A stretch of DNA of 64,000 nt from Panaeolus papilionaceus (taxonomy: Eukaryota > Basidiomycota > Agaricomycetes > Agaricales), in the NCBI GenBank assembly GCA_015501605.1, contig JADNRZ010000003.1, positions 1,488,001 to 1,552,000 on the forward strand. The letters are read 5' to 3'. The notes under the pieces were generated by a model. It did no database searches. It was not told the origin of the DNA and saw only the letters and a program-made list of their open reading frames with translations. The translations under genes were made by a program, and so were the position numbers. Below, in pieces: positions 33,685 through 45,288 of this stretch. Positions within the stretch are counted from its first letter, which is position 1. Each line of letters starts with the position of its first letter.

Positions 33685-35999
33685 ATGTATCACTCTGGAG
33701 AATCGGCAGGCTGCTTTTCAGGTCTTTTTGGGCGCAAAACGCGCACTCATAGGCATAACGATGGTAAGATGGCAGAGACGCACCCTTCAGTAGATTCTGC
33801 TGTCGAAAGTAGCAAACACACATATGTGAAAGAAGATGAGGCGGCAGAGGTTAGTCCCATCGCACAAGTTCTATTCCTCTTAACCGCCTCTCGTCTTAAA
33901 CGACTCCTTAGCACAAGATCAACTGCTACAATCCATGTTGCGACTTTGCATATGCCTCTCCCGATACTTGGTGGCTTCATAGCGACGAGCATCTACCGTC
34001 GTACGCTCCAGATCCTGTTAAGCCTCGAATGGGTGACGCGACAACCACCATCGACGCAACACTGGACAGGCTCAGTCCACAGCTTCGGGACCTCAGTTTG
34101 AAAATTCACAGTACGTGCTATGAAAGAATTCTCGAGGCAAAATTATCTTATCCCAACAGGTCATCCGGAGCTCAATTTCAACGAAAGGTGTTACATTATG
34201 ATGCTCCTCTGTATTTATGACTCCAGCTCTGACGTCGAGTCGTACCAGATACGCCCATGACATCCTCACCGATTTTATGTCCCAGCAGGGCTTCAAGGTA
34301 ACGAGGCACTACCTTGGTCTCGATACTGCGTGGAAGGCAGAGTACACGAAAGGCAAAGGAGGAAGAGTCGTCGGCATAAATTCTGAAATGGACGCCCTGA
34401 AGGGAATCGGACATGCTTGCGGCCATAACCTCATCGCCATGAGTGGTGTCGGAGTCGCAATTGCGCTCAAAGCCGCTCTGGATGCACAGACTCACACATC
34501 TGGGAAGATAATACTTTTGGGAACACCCGGTAAGTTCGATTTCTCGCATACGAGATAGTATGAACCGGGGCCCGGATATGTAATCTTAACTTTGGCTTCA
34601 TCTTGTCCCGTTTAGCGGAGGAGAATGGGGGAGGAAAGATCATTTTGTTGGACAAAGGCGGATACAACGAAATGGATATATGCCTGATGCAAGTTACATG
34701 CCAGCTTTCCTTGGGGGTCGGAGGGAACACTAATGCACTACGCTTTCTAGGTGTCATCCAGGACCGGGGCCTGCGCACTCGACCAGCGTGGGCCCCACTA
34801 TTGCGATGCGATCAATCGAGGTTCAATATTTCGGGCATAGGCACGTTAAACCTTTGCCTTTTTATACTCAAATGCACATCTAACAGCCATTCGAAACCAA
34901 ATTTGACCAGTGCGCATGCAGGGGCCGCTCCGTGGTATGTCACTTTCCCCTGCGCTATAAACCATACTTACAACGTTTCCAGGGAAGGTACGAATGCACT
35001 CGATGCGGCGTTCCTGGCATATTCCAGCGTGTCTATGTTGCGGCAGCAAATTAGGCCGGACCACCGAGTCCACGGCGTTGTAGAAGGAAAACATTGGCAA
35101 GCGAATGGTAATAATACTCTCTGCGAAGTGATAGGTGACATCAAGACTAAAATACCTTGACCAGTGATTCCGGACTATGCCAAAATGCGATGGCTCGTTC
35201 GCGCACCAACTTCACAGGAGCTCCTTCCCTTGGTCGAACGTGTGCAGAATTGCTTGCGGTAGGCGTTCGAATTTAATAGCTTTTGCATATTCGTTGACGG
35301 GCAAACCCAGGGCCGGTGCAGTTGCAACAGGATGCAGGATTGAAATGCAGCTTGCGAAGCCCTACTTCGAGTTGCGTCAAAATCACACTTTAGGTGTGCA
35401 CAATCTATGCCCTCTCTAATTTTTCAACGCCTCACACTGACCAACAAAACTGGCAGGCCAATGCTTCGCCGAGGTTGTCGGGAGTAGATACGGCGTTGCC
35501 ACCACGACCACCGGATCTACAGCGTCCACCGATTTCGTGAGTCCACTGTTCGTCCATGAGAAACACATCTGACCTCATGACCATATCTTTGGCTTCGTGA
35601 CGCAGGGTAACGTCTCGTATGGTACGAGGCTCGAATGCTAGCTGGGATTGTGTATGTACTAACCGTTATCTATCCCAGCTCTTCCAGCCTTGCATCCTGG
35701 ATTCGGTACGCTTCATGCCCAAGACGCTAGTACTCTCTTGATAGCCTTACTCACAAACCAATAGCAATCCCAACTGAGCCAAACGGCGGGAATCATACAG
35801 CAGCTTTTGCCAGAGCTGCCCGAACCCAGGCCGCACATGAAGCCACGATAGTCGTTACAAAAGGCCTTGCATTGACAGGCTATCGAGTTTTCACAGACTC
35901 GGATTTCTTTGAAAAAGTGTGTAACGATATCGTTCGATACCAAAGAGTGCTATTAACTGCTTATTACAGGTTCGCGCATCATTTGAAGCCCAAAAGTAA
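33685..35999 (+). CDS. Peptidase M20 family amidohydrolase, PM20D2-like
   Basis: Predicted zinc-dependent aminoacyl amidohydrolase/dipeptidase. Fifteen exons sum to 486 aa with every phase matching: 33685-33849, 33918-34110, 34161-34188, 34249-34529, 34616-34688, 34751-34840, 34911-34934, 34983-35107, 35165-35258, 35311-35393, 35457-35536, 35606-35621, 35679-35705, 35765-35916 and 35970-35999. Family landmarks: SHPELNFNERYAHDILTDFM, the metal site MDALKGIGHACGHN, catalytic AEENGGGKI, CHPGPGPAHSTSVGPT, the dimerisation-domain GHSAHAGAAPWEGTNALDA, and the distal ALHPGFAIP...NHTAAFA with the late metal-binding His. Human PM20D2 cleaves unusual beta-alanyl dipeptides; the fungal substrate is unknown. 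Two introns use GC donors (34689 and 34841), so a GT-only gene finder would break the gene. Confidence 0.92.
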
Positions 36000-36361
36000 T
36001 ATGGCGAGCAAAGAGTGCTCGCCTGTAAGGCGGCCTCGATTCAAACTCGATGGACCATCAGTGAACAGAAGGGATACAACGTCCTCGAAACCGTGAATCT
36101 CGATGCTTGATGGACACAACCATTATTGCTCGATCATTCCACGAGAGTCTATATAGGAATACCTAATTGTGGAGATCCAAATAACAGCGTCTGAGGGGTC
36201 AAGTAATTATATAGTATGTTACGTATTCATGAGATGTGGGGAAAGAATAACAAGCAAGATATGGAAGAAGCAATGAAGTATTATGATAGGTGAGATAAGC
36301 GGGGTCGATTAGTCATTATCAAGTAGAGCATAGGGGGAAGGAAGAGAACAGGTCAATCTTG
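36000..36361. other. Convergent 3' region
   Basis: It lies between the stops of the M20 gene (+) and the J-protein gene (-). It is A/T-rich and holds the two 3' UTRs. I see no repeat or RNA gene. Confidence 0.5.
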
Positions 36362-38581
36362 TTAAGCGGTGACATTATTAGGCTTGCTGTCCGAGGAAGA
36401 GGAGGCAGCGCTCGCAGCAGCTGCGGCCTGTGCTTTCAGCATCTCTTCCCGCTTGGCTTTAGCGGCTTTGATAGTGGATTGCTTTGACTTGGGCTGTGCG
36501 GCCTCATGAACCATCCTGCAATCAAAAGAAACGGGAATTCATAACCTGTCGGGAAGTAATAGATAATTATAAAGACCCACCTTTCAAGTTCGCGGCGTTC
36601 CTCGTCCGATTCGTCAGGGACGGCAGACTTGAAGATGGCTCCGGTAATTAAGAGAGCCTGTCAGACAACAACTTTATCAGAAACAACACCCGACAAAATA
36701 CTACAAAGCCATACCTTGGCTCGGTTAAGCAAGACAATGTCAGGCTGGCCAGGTTCTTTCAGTACATTGTCGACAACCTCTCGAAGTACTTGGATAACCT
36801 CGAGCCTCGCGCCACGCCACGAGGCAAGCATGATCTACGTTATCATTACTTTAGCTCTCTGACTGGGTAGTCAGAAGTGGGGGCAACCGCACCTTGCCAG
36901 TGACATCCATCTCCAGTGCCCGCAATTCTTCCTCACCTAATTCGCCCTTTGCCTGAGCCTTCTCCATTTCCTACACGTAAAAAGTTAGCATATTTCTACT
37001 CGCTCACAAGAAGCCACCTACCAGCATCAGATCTCGTACGCTGAGACTAACATCAAAGAGGTAATGGGAGTGAGCAGATCGAATGGCGCTCCAATACCAA
37101 CAGATACTTACGCGCTACCGATGACGCCCCACAAATCTTTCGCAAGGGTACCCTTTTCTTTTAGGCGAGAGAAAAATCCAGGGCTACACAAAATATCACT
37201 AGAATCACCTTTGCAAATCAGACGATCATTTAAATTGACTTACATGCCCAAGAATTTACGTGACTTCATGAAGGAGGATGATTTCATCATGTACACCGTT
37301 CCGATTGTGTGCAATAGCTAATTGTAAAGACTATGAGTGAAGGTAGTTAGTCAATAAACAAAATTCGAACCTCGACGCCAAAGCTTTCAAGCTTCAAGTC
37401 TTCGACTTCTCTCCTCATCTTATCTGCGAAAGCTTGAGACTCAGGGTCATCCTTGCCACCTGGATCTTTAGCCTCTACAAATGGTCGCAGGCGTTCGATC
37501 ATCTTCTTGGTCAAAGTGGCGATACGAGCCTCCATGGCAGCACGTCGGACCTTATCGTGTTCCCTCATCTTCTCCCGTTGTTCAGCTTTGCGGCGCGCAG
37601 CCTCAGCCTTCAACTTTTCCCTTTCGGCAGCTGTCGATGGGATGGAACTCGCAGAGGGGGTGGTGGGGGAGGATGCAGCTCCTGTAGGAGAATAAGGAGT
37701 CACTGAGCCTGGTTCTGTAGGTGGCGCTGTCTGATGCACTGAAACGGTGGGAGACGCAGGCTTTGCAGGACTATGAGGCCTGGTCGTTGAAGGCGAAGTG
37801 GCAGGTTTTTCAGAGGTGGTCGACGCGCCAGCTACCGAAGGAGCTGTAGATTCTCCACGGTCGGCGTTGAGCTGCTTTTCGATTTCTGCCTTTTCTTCGT
37901 CTGTCATCATGGTAGTAGCCATGGATGTCATGTCTTTCATGATAGATATCTCTCCGATCTATCCAAAATAACAGGTCATTCAAAACTTGGAGTTTCAAAG
38001 TCAAAACCAACACGCACATAATCCATGAAGCGCTCTCCTCCGAAAACATTTGCAAAGAAACCAGCTGCATCATCGATGTTAATTGGACCCTCTTTGTCCA
38101 CCATCTTCTTGCCGTTCTTATCATACACGGCGCGTAGATTCTGAAAAACAGGTTACAACGGTGTCATGAAGTAAAAGCATCAAACTTACAGGATCAGCAA
38201 GAACCTGATAAGCTTTGCTAGAAATCATGTCAGCAAACGACTAGTGTATTCCTTCAGGGGAGCTCAACAATAATACCTGATGTCTTTGAACTTTTCCTCG
38301 GCATCTGCAGATGGATTCTTATCTGGATGATACTACAACTCTAGTCAGTGACATTTGTGCTATATATCATAGCAAAAAATGCATGCCTTCATAGCCTGCT
38401 TGCGATAGGCCTTTTTGAGGGCGGTATCATCTGCATCAGTAGGAACACCTAGCTAAACCACCAATATCGGAAAACGTGCGGGATTAGGCGAGGCAAAGGG
38501 AAGCAGATAATGAGCACAGTTTACAGATACAACGCGTCAAGTTCGTACCAAGTCATAATATTCTGTTTCAACAGGGGCCAT
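36362..38581 (-). CDS. CAJ1: Type III J-domain protein with DnaJ-X domain (CAJ1-like)
   Basis: Hsp40 co-chaperone predicted to stimulate Hsp70 ATPase activity. The start at 38581 reads APVETEYYDLLGVPTDAD. The J-domain has the invariant HPD (KYHPDKNPSADAEEKFKDIS) and ends AYQVLADPNLRAVYDKNG. It is followed by the DnaJ-X region opening with AAGFFANVFGGERFMDYIGE and EISIMKDM, a Ser/Pro/Thr linker, a long charged helix (AEREKLKAEAARRKAEQREK), then the C-terminal X-domain half (LLHTIGTVYMMKSSSFM, FLGIPGFFSRLKEKG). The gene has multiple short introns. There is no Gly/Phe-rich or zinc-finger region, which excludes type I or II. The architecture matches yeast Caj1/Djp1; Caj1 associates with membranes and Djp1 works in peroxisomal import, so either role is possible. 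Confidence 0.9.
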
Positions 38582-39808
38582 AGTAATAGTTTATGAGTGG
38601 GATAAGGTTTCTTGTTACGTCAGTTGATGCGGGATCCTGCAATGATACAATTGGGAAACCAACCACGCGAAAGTTTAAGAAACAGTGTCAGTTGCTTCCG
38701 GAAGTACCAAGAGTAGTTATGTACATACACGTATATCAGGTTTAATTGGAGGTGATTTTCAGGTGTTCCGATTTATGGTAATTCCGGAGAGAACTTGGGC
38801 GTCAAGAATGATTTAGCTGACAGACAAGACGAAAAAGGGGTAACAAGTACATACAAGAAAGGGAGATGCAGTAAGAAAATGAAGCTGGTCAGTAAATGGT
38901 ATGAGACTGGGTGAGTTGTATGAAGGCTGTGGAAGAGTGCTGCGTTCTGGATGATGTCCAAGTCTGTCTGGCGTTGAGCACTGCACCAACCTCTTTTCTC
39001 TTCCAAATTTGGACCTCTTTGTTGTTTTTTGATTGTCATCATCCTCCGAAGCTGTCGTATGTATTGCGGCTGACTGTGGCGGTTTTCATTCAAGTTTGAC
39101 CTCCTCACTGAATGCACGAAGATCAAAAGGTCTTAGTTTCTCTCGACGGCTCCCTGAATAATCATCTCGTCTATTTCTAAAAAGATGACATTTCAAAATT
39201 ACACGCACTCCGTTACAAACGACCTACACCGAGTGTAAAATCATCACTTAACTACGCTTGTCGCTTTTGATGAATGGCTAACTATGTCATCGGATATCGG
39301 GCATGATTATAAACGTGTCCATATGACCCCAACTATTTTTGCTATTCCCCAAAGAAGACGGACACGTACGTCCAAACCAGGCGTTGGATCCATAATTCAA
39401 GACATCTGCACGGAAAGGACGGCCGCTAATATAACACAGGGGGTCATGGTCATACATGAGTCCCATAAGTGACAAATAATGAGACTACGAAGTTCGAGGA
39501 TTAAGAATACGAAGGATAGGTGATGTACTTATGTATAAGGTCTAATCCACAATGAAACAGACACGGCGCTTTCGCGAGAATAATACAAATCAATGAAGGA
39601 TGCAGTAACAGAAGTGCAGTGGTGATTAAGGTTCCAATAATATTAATGCTTGTAAAAATAATGATAATGCGGGAACATACACATGCTGAAGAAGGGGGGT
39701 GCTGCTTGGCAGATGCGAAGAAAGTGCGAAGTAGTCGCCTTTCTTCAACAGAAACAGGTGACACAGGGTGGGAGGTTGATAACGGAAGAATATCCCGAGC
39801 TTCAAGCT
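38582..39808. other. 1.2-kb intergenic region
   Basis: It sits upstream of the J-protein gene and downstream of the next minus-strand gene. Open frames of 60-117 codons are found on both strands (for example 38773-39126 minus). They lack family features and overlap each other antiparallel, as in 39284-39475. I see nothing else. Confidence 0.5.
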
Positions 39809-40642
39809 TCAGGATGCCTTCTCATCGGTGGTGAATCTCACCGCTTTTTTCTGAAGTGGTATGCTCGTACTGGAACGCGGCGAGTCTACAGCAGATACCA
39901 TGGTTGATGTCGGCGACGACGTAGACGCTGATCTTGAACTGGGAAGGAAACGAGCCATCCTAGATTTAATCGCCGAGAATGATCGAGGAGCGTTTGTGGA
40001 TGACGGTGTCACTGAGGTCATCGTTGTCGACGACCCACTTTCATGAGAAAAGGGTGGACTGAGTGCCGGGCTACTTGAAGATGATGTCACAACAGTCGCA
40101 GAGGGTTTTTTCATTGATGAACGTGAGGGAGGTGGGGGAAGGGTGATGGGGGCCGACCGATGGTTATGAAGGTCATAAGGATTCGATGAAAAGGCATTAG
40201 GGTGTCGCGGTGGAAGGGAATACGTTGGGGAACCTAGTGGTCGTAAATGCGGTGTGCGCGAGATGTGAAGGCCCATAGCTATCTGCTCTATAGTCGGCCG
40301 AGATGACACGGGATCGGGTTGTCTGAAATGCGGTAAAGGACTGGTTTCCTCATACGTGGACTGCATGCCGTTCTTCTGCATGATCAGCATTGTTAGCTGC
40401 GTCCATGACAAAACATGATAGGTACGAACTGAACACTCTGCGGAACGTTTTCTTGGAGTTGACTGCGTAAAGGAGCGTTTGACCGAATGCATTAAGCGTG
40501 ACGCTGCTTTAGGCTTTGAGGATGCCGGTGATGAGGATGACGCTGGTTGCTCCGATTTGAGTAGAACATGATCGTGAGCGGAGCGCGTTGAATGCACTGG
40601 TGAGGAGACGACACGACGGTGGGTTGGGTCTGAAGGCAGCAT
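39809..40642 (-). CDS. Unrecognised Ser/Pro/Thr-rich protein
   Basis: A minus-strand frame with coding character, but no family I can name. The frame is open upstream to about 40705, but only from a non-ATG codon; the first in-frame ATG is at 40642 (MLPSDPTHRRVV). An upstream first exon is possible. A short conserved-looking core reads SRPTIEQIAMGLHISRTPHL, followed by PPRHPNAFSSNPYDLHNHR and a Ser/Thr/Pro-rich tail with basic clusters (SSRSSMKKPSATVV, AIKSRMARFLPSSRSAS) ending KKAVRFTTDEKAS. The stretch CSVRTYHVLSWTQLTMLIMQ after RKRSAE looks like an in-frame retained intron (a donor near 40445, acceptor CATGCAG), giving RKRSAE joined to KNGMQSTYEE. No signal peptide or membrane segment. Possibly a small disordered regulatory protein (guess). 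Confidence 0.65.
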   Translation of the reverse strand: MLPSDPTHRRVVSSPVHSTRSAHDHVLLKSEQPASSSSPASSKPKAASRLMHSVKRSFTQSTPRKRSAECSVRTYHVLSWTQLTMLIMQKNGMQSTYEETSPLPHFRQPDPVSSRPTIEQIAMGLHISRTPHLRPLGSPTYSLPPRHPNAFSSNPYDLHNHRSAPITLPPPPSRSSMKKPSATVVTSSSSSPALSPPFSHESGSSTTMTSVTPSSTNAPRSFSAIKSRMARFLPSSRSASTSSPTSTMVSAVDSPRSSTSIPLQKKAVRFTTDEKAS

Positions 40643-40839
40643 GCAGCGCAGAGCGTCGAGTATGTAATAGTCAAAGTCGTAATGAGCAGTGGGAGTCCAG
40701 AACAAAGCGTGAAATCAACACGCGACCAGAATCAACATTACTCATGTGGCTGTGTTGTCTCATTTAACAAATAGAAAAAGAAAAAACATTTATATTCCAA
40801 AATAAAGAAGAAAATTATCACAAAAGTACTTTAATAAAT

Positions 40840-42381
40840 TTATACATGAACTTGAATACCCTCCATAGTCTCTTCCTCCGACTCTGACTCTTCCTCGGAT
40901 GATCCTTCTTCGTCTTCTTCCTCAGATCCTTCTTCACTGTCTGAATCTTCGTTCTCATGGAAAGTCAGTGAGATATATTCATCGCCAATTTCACCTTGAG
41001 GCATCACTGCCTCTGATGTATCCATCTTGTCCTCGGCTTTGACCTCGGCCGATAATGACGTTCCTCCAGCTGAAGAAACATTATTACCAGCTGAAGCAGC
41101 AGCCTTTCTAGACCTATTGGCCCTGATAACATGAGGTAGCTTGCATCCTTTCGTCGAACAAGTTCCCTTCTCGGCGAAGTCGGGGCATTCGCGCACATGC
41201 TGGTGATCACAGTCCAGTCCTTTTTCACAGTACCCCAGAACAGCAAAGTCTCTGCAGATCCCATCCCGCTGTCCAACATTGACATGTGGGAAAGGACATT
41301 TCTCCCTTGTGCACCGACCCTTGTTCAAGAAATGAAAACACAGAGGTGTTCGTTCCGGTGTTGGGTCATGCGACAAGTTACACGTTTCCGCAGAGTTGGA
41401 ACAGTTGTCCTGCAAGAAATTCCAGCAGATGGCAATCTTTGTGGGGTCATGTTGGTACATGCATGTTAACCCACGACTGCAAGCACCTATTTGGATCAAT
41501 GATGAAAAGGAGTCACCGTGAAAAGAAAAGGGATGACACGGAAATGTATAAGAAGAAAATAAGTCGATTGACATTCATAATTACACGCACCCGTTGTTGT
41601 GAATCTCGGACATGGCTTATCCACAGGTTTCCTGGCAGCAGTTTTACGCGATCTAAAATAGCCCTACGTCAATGCACCATATGAATTGGGGACAGATAAC
41701 ATACGAGTAGGGTCGTCTCGTGTTATTAAGAGTCATGTTTCTACCACGTCTTCCTTTGGGCTTGTACAATCGGTTAGGCGGAACATGACCTGGTTTCCGA
41801 CCATATAGTTTCGGTGTAACCGACTTGACGACTGAAGGAGGTTTACTGGGCTTCGGAACTATAACAAGGGTGTCAAAGTGACCACATCCGTGATCGAGCT
41901 AAGAAATAACTCACGATCCTTTCTAACTAATGAACGACCAGAAGACTCAAAAGCAACTCCTCCGAGAACTACTTCCTTTTTTCCTGAACTAGATGGGGGT
42001 TTGACAGTTGATGAAGGAGTTGTGTGGGTTGATGGTCCGGCTGCAGGAGGAATAGTTGTCGTAGGGGCTGACGTTGCTGACGGCAGTGTGGATACGGATG
42101 TTGGGGCCTTACCATTGACATTCAATCCAGGACGAATATACTTATTTGCTGACTTGTAGTTCGGATTTACATACGTATTGCTTCGAGGATAAGTGCCTTG
42201 ATGTGAGGAGTAAGGGGCATATCCACCACGATGAGGATGAGATGTTCTTGAGTTTTGTGCTTTATGTTGGTTTATGGTCGCTAGGCTTCATGTCAGCACC
42301 AGTAAGATTTGAGAAGAGTTGAAGGAAACCTGTTAGTCTTTCGATCTCGTTTCTGATCTGAGCTTCCGTTGATGAAGCCAT
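40840..42381 (-). CDS. CCCH zinc finger protein, ZC3H3/Red5-like
   Basis: Nuclear RNA-binding protein. It starts at 42381 (ASSTEAQIRNEIERLTATIN, an N-terminal coiled-coil-like helix), followed by a Tyr/Asn/Ser-rich linker and a basic block (KLYGRKPGHVPPNRLYKPKG). Five consecutive CCCH fingers follow: CPRFTTTGACSRGLTCMYQH, CWNFLQDNCSNSAETCNLSH, CFHFLNKGRCTREKCPFPH, CRDFAVLGYCEKGLDCDHQH and CPDFAEKGTCSTKGCKLPH. The tail is strongly acidic (about 60 residues, mostly Glu/Asp/Ser). Five fingers with this spacing match human ZC3H3 and fission yeast Red5, which act in the PAXT/MTREC nuclear exosome-targeting and poly(A) mRNA pathways. The splice TTTG/ACSRG restores the first finger. Several short introns are present. 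The acidic tail may be a protein-interaction or phosphorylation region (inference). Confidence 0.9.
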
Positions 42382-42616
42382 TTGAAAAGAAAATGGGTTT
42401 CACGATATCCGTCGACAGTTCTGTGCTTGATGAAAATGGATTGGGTTCAAGAGCTTAAAAAACAGTTTGCTGTGGCTAGCGGTGGTGGTTGGAGTGAAAG
42501 AAGACAATGATATGTCAGACGGTCCTTGTCAATAAGTTTGTGACGACACGATTGGTCAGCGCAAGATGTCACAATTCCAACAATTGAGCGCCACTTTAAG
42601 ACATAGGCACATGTAT

Positions 42617-44938
42617 TTAAGTGACTCTGTCTACTTCTGCTACTCCGTTCAACCCAAGGCCGGTATCAACCAGACCAGACTTCCTCGAAATCCCAGTCAA
42701 GATATTATCAACGTCAGTCAGGCTCGTTTCTTTCCGGAACACCTCTAAAAAGACCTCGCCTTCCGATTTACTGTCTTCCTGATCATTCGATACCCCCAGA
42801 CCACGTTTCGCGATGTGCCAGTGCTGCGGGTTCTGTCCCCGAGAGAACACTTCTTTAATTCCATGGTCACTGAAACATAAATCGAATTAGCTGCCGTTTG
42901 GTATGGAAAAAACCCAAACGCGGATCGCACAGGTTCAAGATGGCTTTGGCTTTAAATAGGTGGCTGGATTTCGACGTAAAATTAGCGCTTCGACAAGAAT
43001 ATGTCCCCGTCGAAATAAGATGTCGATCCTGTGGTTGAAGGATTTTATTTGCAGACGGCAGTGAATCTGCGAGCCTAGATATCTTGGGTTCAGCTACTTT
43101 TCCTCTTGACTCGATGGTCTCTTCGACGCACAATTCTTGGTCTCCTTTATATATAACATGGCTTAATTCATCCAACAGTTCCATTGCATTCTCTGATGCA
43201 ATTAGCAGGTCTTCTGTTTCTGTTTCTTGAGCTGTTTCATTGTCGAACGAGGAGATTAATGCCAGTATCATCTGTCCGGCCTGAGGAGCAAGTTAAAAAA
43301 GGAAATAATATATGCACAAAATAAGGAATACCTACAGTATAATAGTGCACGGAAACTGGTTGTGTATCGGTATCATCGTCTAAAGGTGCCAAGTATACAC
43401 GAGTGATCGAAAATTCCGGAAGTGGGGGAGGGGGTGGAGAAGGAGGGACCTGGGGAGGTAGCTCAACAGACGACGCTCCTTCAGAATGCGCTGTTCTATT
43501 GGGTTCTACAGTGTCTTCGTCGTCGTTGGCGGTGCTGCCAGCAGAGCCATCCCTCCTCTTGGACGCTATTGACATAGAATCTGAGGTCATCGCATCTTCA
43601 AGGTCATCCTGGTTGACTGGCGCGTTGAGGCGACTAGAACGATCCTCGTCTTCTTTTCGAACCTCGGGTACTGGTTCCACTTTTTCCCCTTCTTTGACTT
43701 CCCAGGCCTCTTTCTTTTGAGTTTTTGCTGTGTTAATCTTTCCAAACTTAAGGTATTCTGGCCAACCCCATTTGAGATCCACATTCATGGCAGGCATACC
43801 AAGAAACGTATTCCCAGAATTAGAATTTCCTGCATTTGCGCGAGAATTATTGGCGGATTGTGTCGATATTGCGCGAATTGTATCCACCGACGACGCAAGT
43901 GTGTTCAAAGTATCAGAGCTTGGGGAGGGGTCGACAGGCAGCGGGATTAACGAAGATAGATGAGATGCGAGCACAGCAGGGAATTGCTGCTCAGTGTACC
44001 GCGTAGATGGAATGATATGCCCTTTCGTCAAAACCACAGTACTGAACGACAGTGATATTCGATCGTCAAAAGCATTGACCAGGGGAATTAATTGTGTAAA
44101 ATGCGGATTTAGTGCAGGGCCTGTTGCAGTGAGCTTTGGTTCAGAACTGCTCAGATAAAATCTCACCAAAGGATTGTTCAAAGTTTGGGGCACTTTCCAA
44201 ATCCCAGGACCACGCCCAAGGTGTCCAGAATCGTTCTAGTTGAAGCTCAAGGGCTTGCTGACCAAGTTTCGCAAGAATTTGAGAGAACGACCCATGGGTC
44301 AACTGCAATAAAAGTTTTGAGCGTTTTGGGGGACGATACACGAAGTCCAACAAACCTTGAACCGTTGGTACCCTTGTAATATATGCTCGCGAAGGACATG
44401 ATCAAAAACTGTTCCATCGTCATAATCATAAACTGGGTTGTCTGATTTCTCCTTCCCTTTGTCGGCTACTTTCCCTCCTGATTTGCTTTTATTAGCTCTG
44501 GGTTCTGGCGTTCTCAGAACCTTTGCCAAATCTATGCCCTGAGGGAATGCGTTTAGTTCTCTGTGGCCTTTCCGTCCCTGCGATAACTGACCGCATGAAT
44601 CCAGAAATCAGGCTCGGGAGACACCATGACCAGTCGTTTCGATTGTGAATGTACATTACTACAAGCCTCATCGACATTAAATAGTCTGAACCAATCCACA
44701 TCAATATAAAATTTAATCCATAGCTGATACCCACCCACCCAGAAAAGCTGATAAGCGCCTTTGCAAGCCCTACTTGGCGCAGCATACGGTCTCGTGAAAC
44801 TGCTCGCTCCTTGCCTGTGTAAAACAGAATATGGGCTTGCTCTTCAGCATCTTCGTCATCGTGGTCCTGTTCATCCTGTACCCGTAGATTGGGATTGTAG
44901 ATCGTAAGATAGGATAGAGATGGAGGTATACGATTCAT
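42617..44938 (-). CDS. CCZ1: Vacuolar fusion protein CCZ1 homologue
   Basis: Ccz1 with Mon1 is the guanine-nucleotide exchange factor for Rab7/Ypt7 in endosome, autophagosome and vacuole fusion. The start at 44938 reads MNRIPPSLSYLTIYNPNLRV. The family-defining first Longin segment continues DDEDAEEQAHILFYTGKERA, VSRDRMLRQVGLAKALISFS and, across an intron, CSNVHSQSKRLVMVSPEPDF. A conserved middle (LTHGSFSQILAKLGQQALEL, WAWSWDLE) and a Pro/Ser/Asp-rich insertion with a proline run follow. The C-terminal Longin part carries SITRVYLAPL and ends near NGVAEVDRVT. Multiple short introns. Upstream in-frame codons exist, but the ATG at 44938 sits exactly where the family starts. It lies in a minus-strand tandem 235 bp after the CCCH gene start. 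Confidence 0.9.
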
Positions 44939-45288
44939 GTCGCGCTCATGGTTGAGGACAATAAACAGCCCCTGTGCTTGCGAAGGACGCTTGATAACTT
45001 TGTCACTGTCACAAAGTATCACAAAAACGCTACAGGAAAGATGGGGGAAGATGTAGGCGATGTAGGCATCCCAACAAATCCATAAATTTCTCGATGATGG
45101 CCATGGGTTTGAGACATTGTATCTTTCGTATAACGATGATTGTGATAGAATAAAAATGCTATAAATGGTGTGGATGAAAATATTACACATATGATATGAC
45201 TACAGGATGATCAACGAATAACAGGCTACATAGCAAGTGGCGACAACAACATTCAAAGCGATGGATTATACTAAAAACTGAGATGTTA
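44939..45288. other. Intergenic between UBP12-like and CCZ1 genes
   Basis: It contains the 3' UTR of the deubiquitinase gene and the promoter of CCZ1. The minus frame running in from 45190 is an open upstream extension of CCZ1 and not a separate gene. Confidence 0.5.

Noticed and set aside
33685..35999. M20 gene as a frameshifted pseudogene
   Set aside because: The apparent frame breaks vanish when two GC-AG introns and a nearer acceptor at 34248 are used. All 15 exons then close in frame with every catalytic motif intact.
44939..45190. N-terminal extension of CCZ1 to 45190
   Set aside because: The upstream residues do not look like the family, and the ATG at 44938 falls exactly at the conserved start of the Longin domain.
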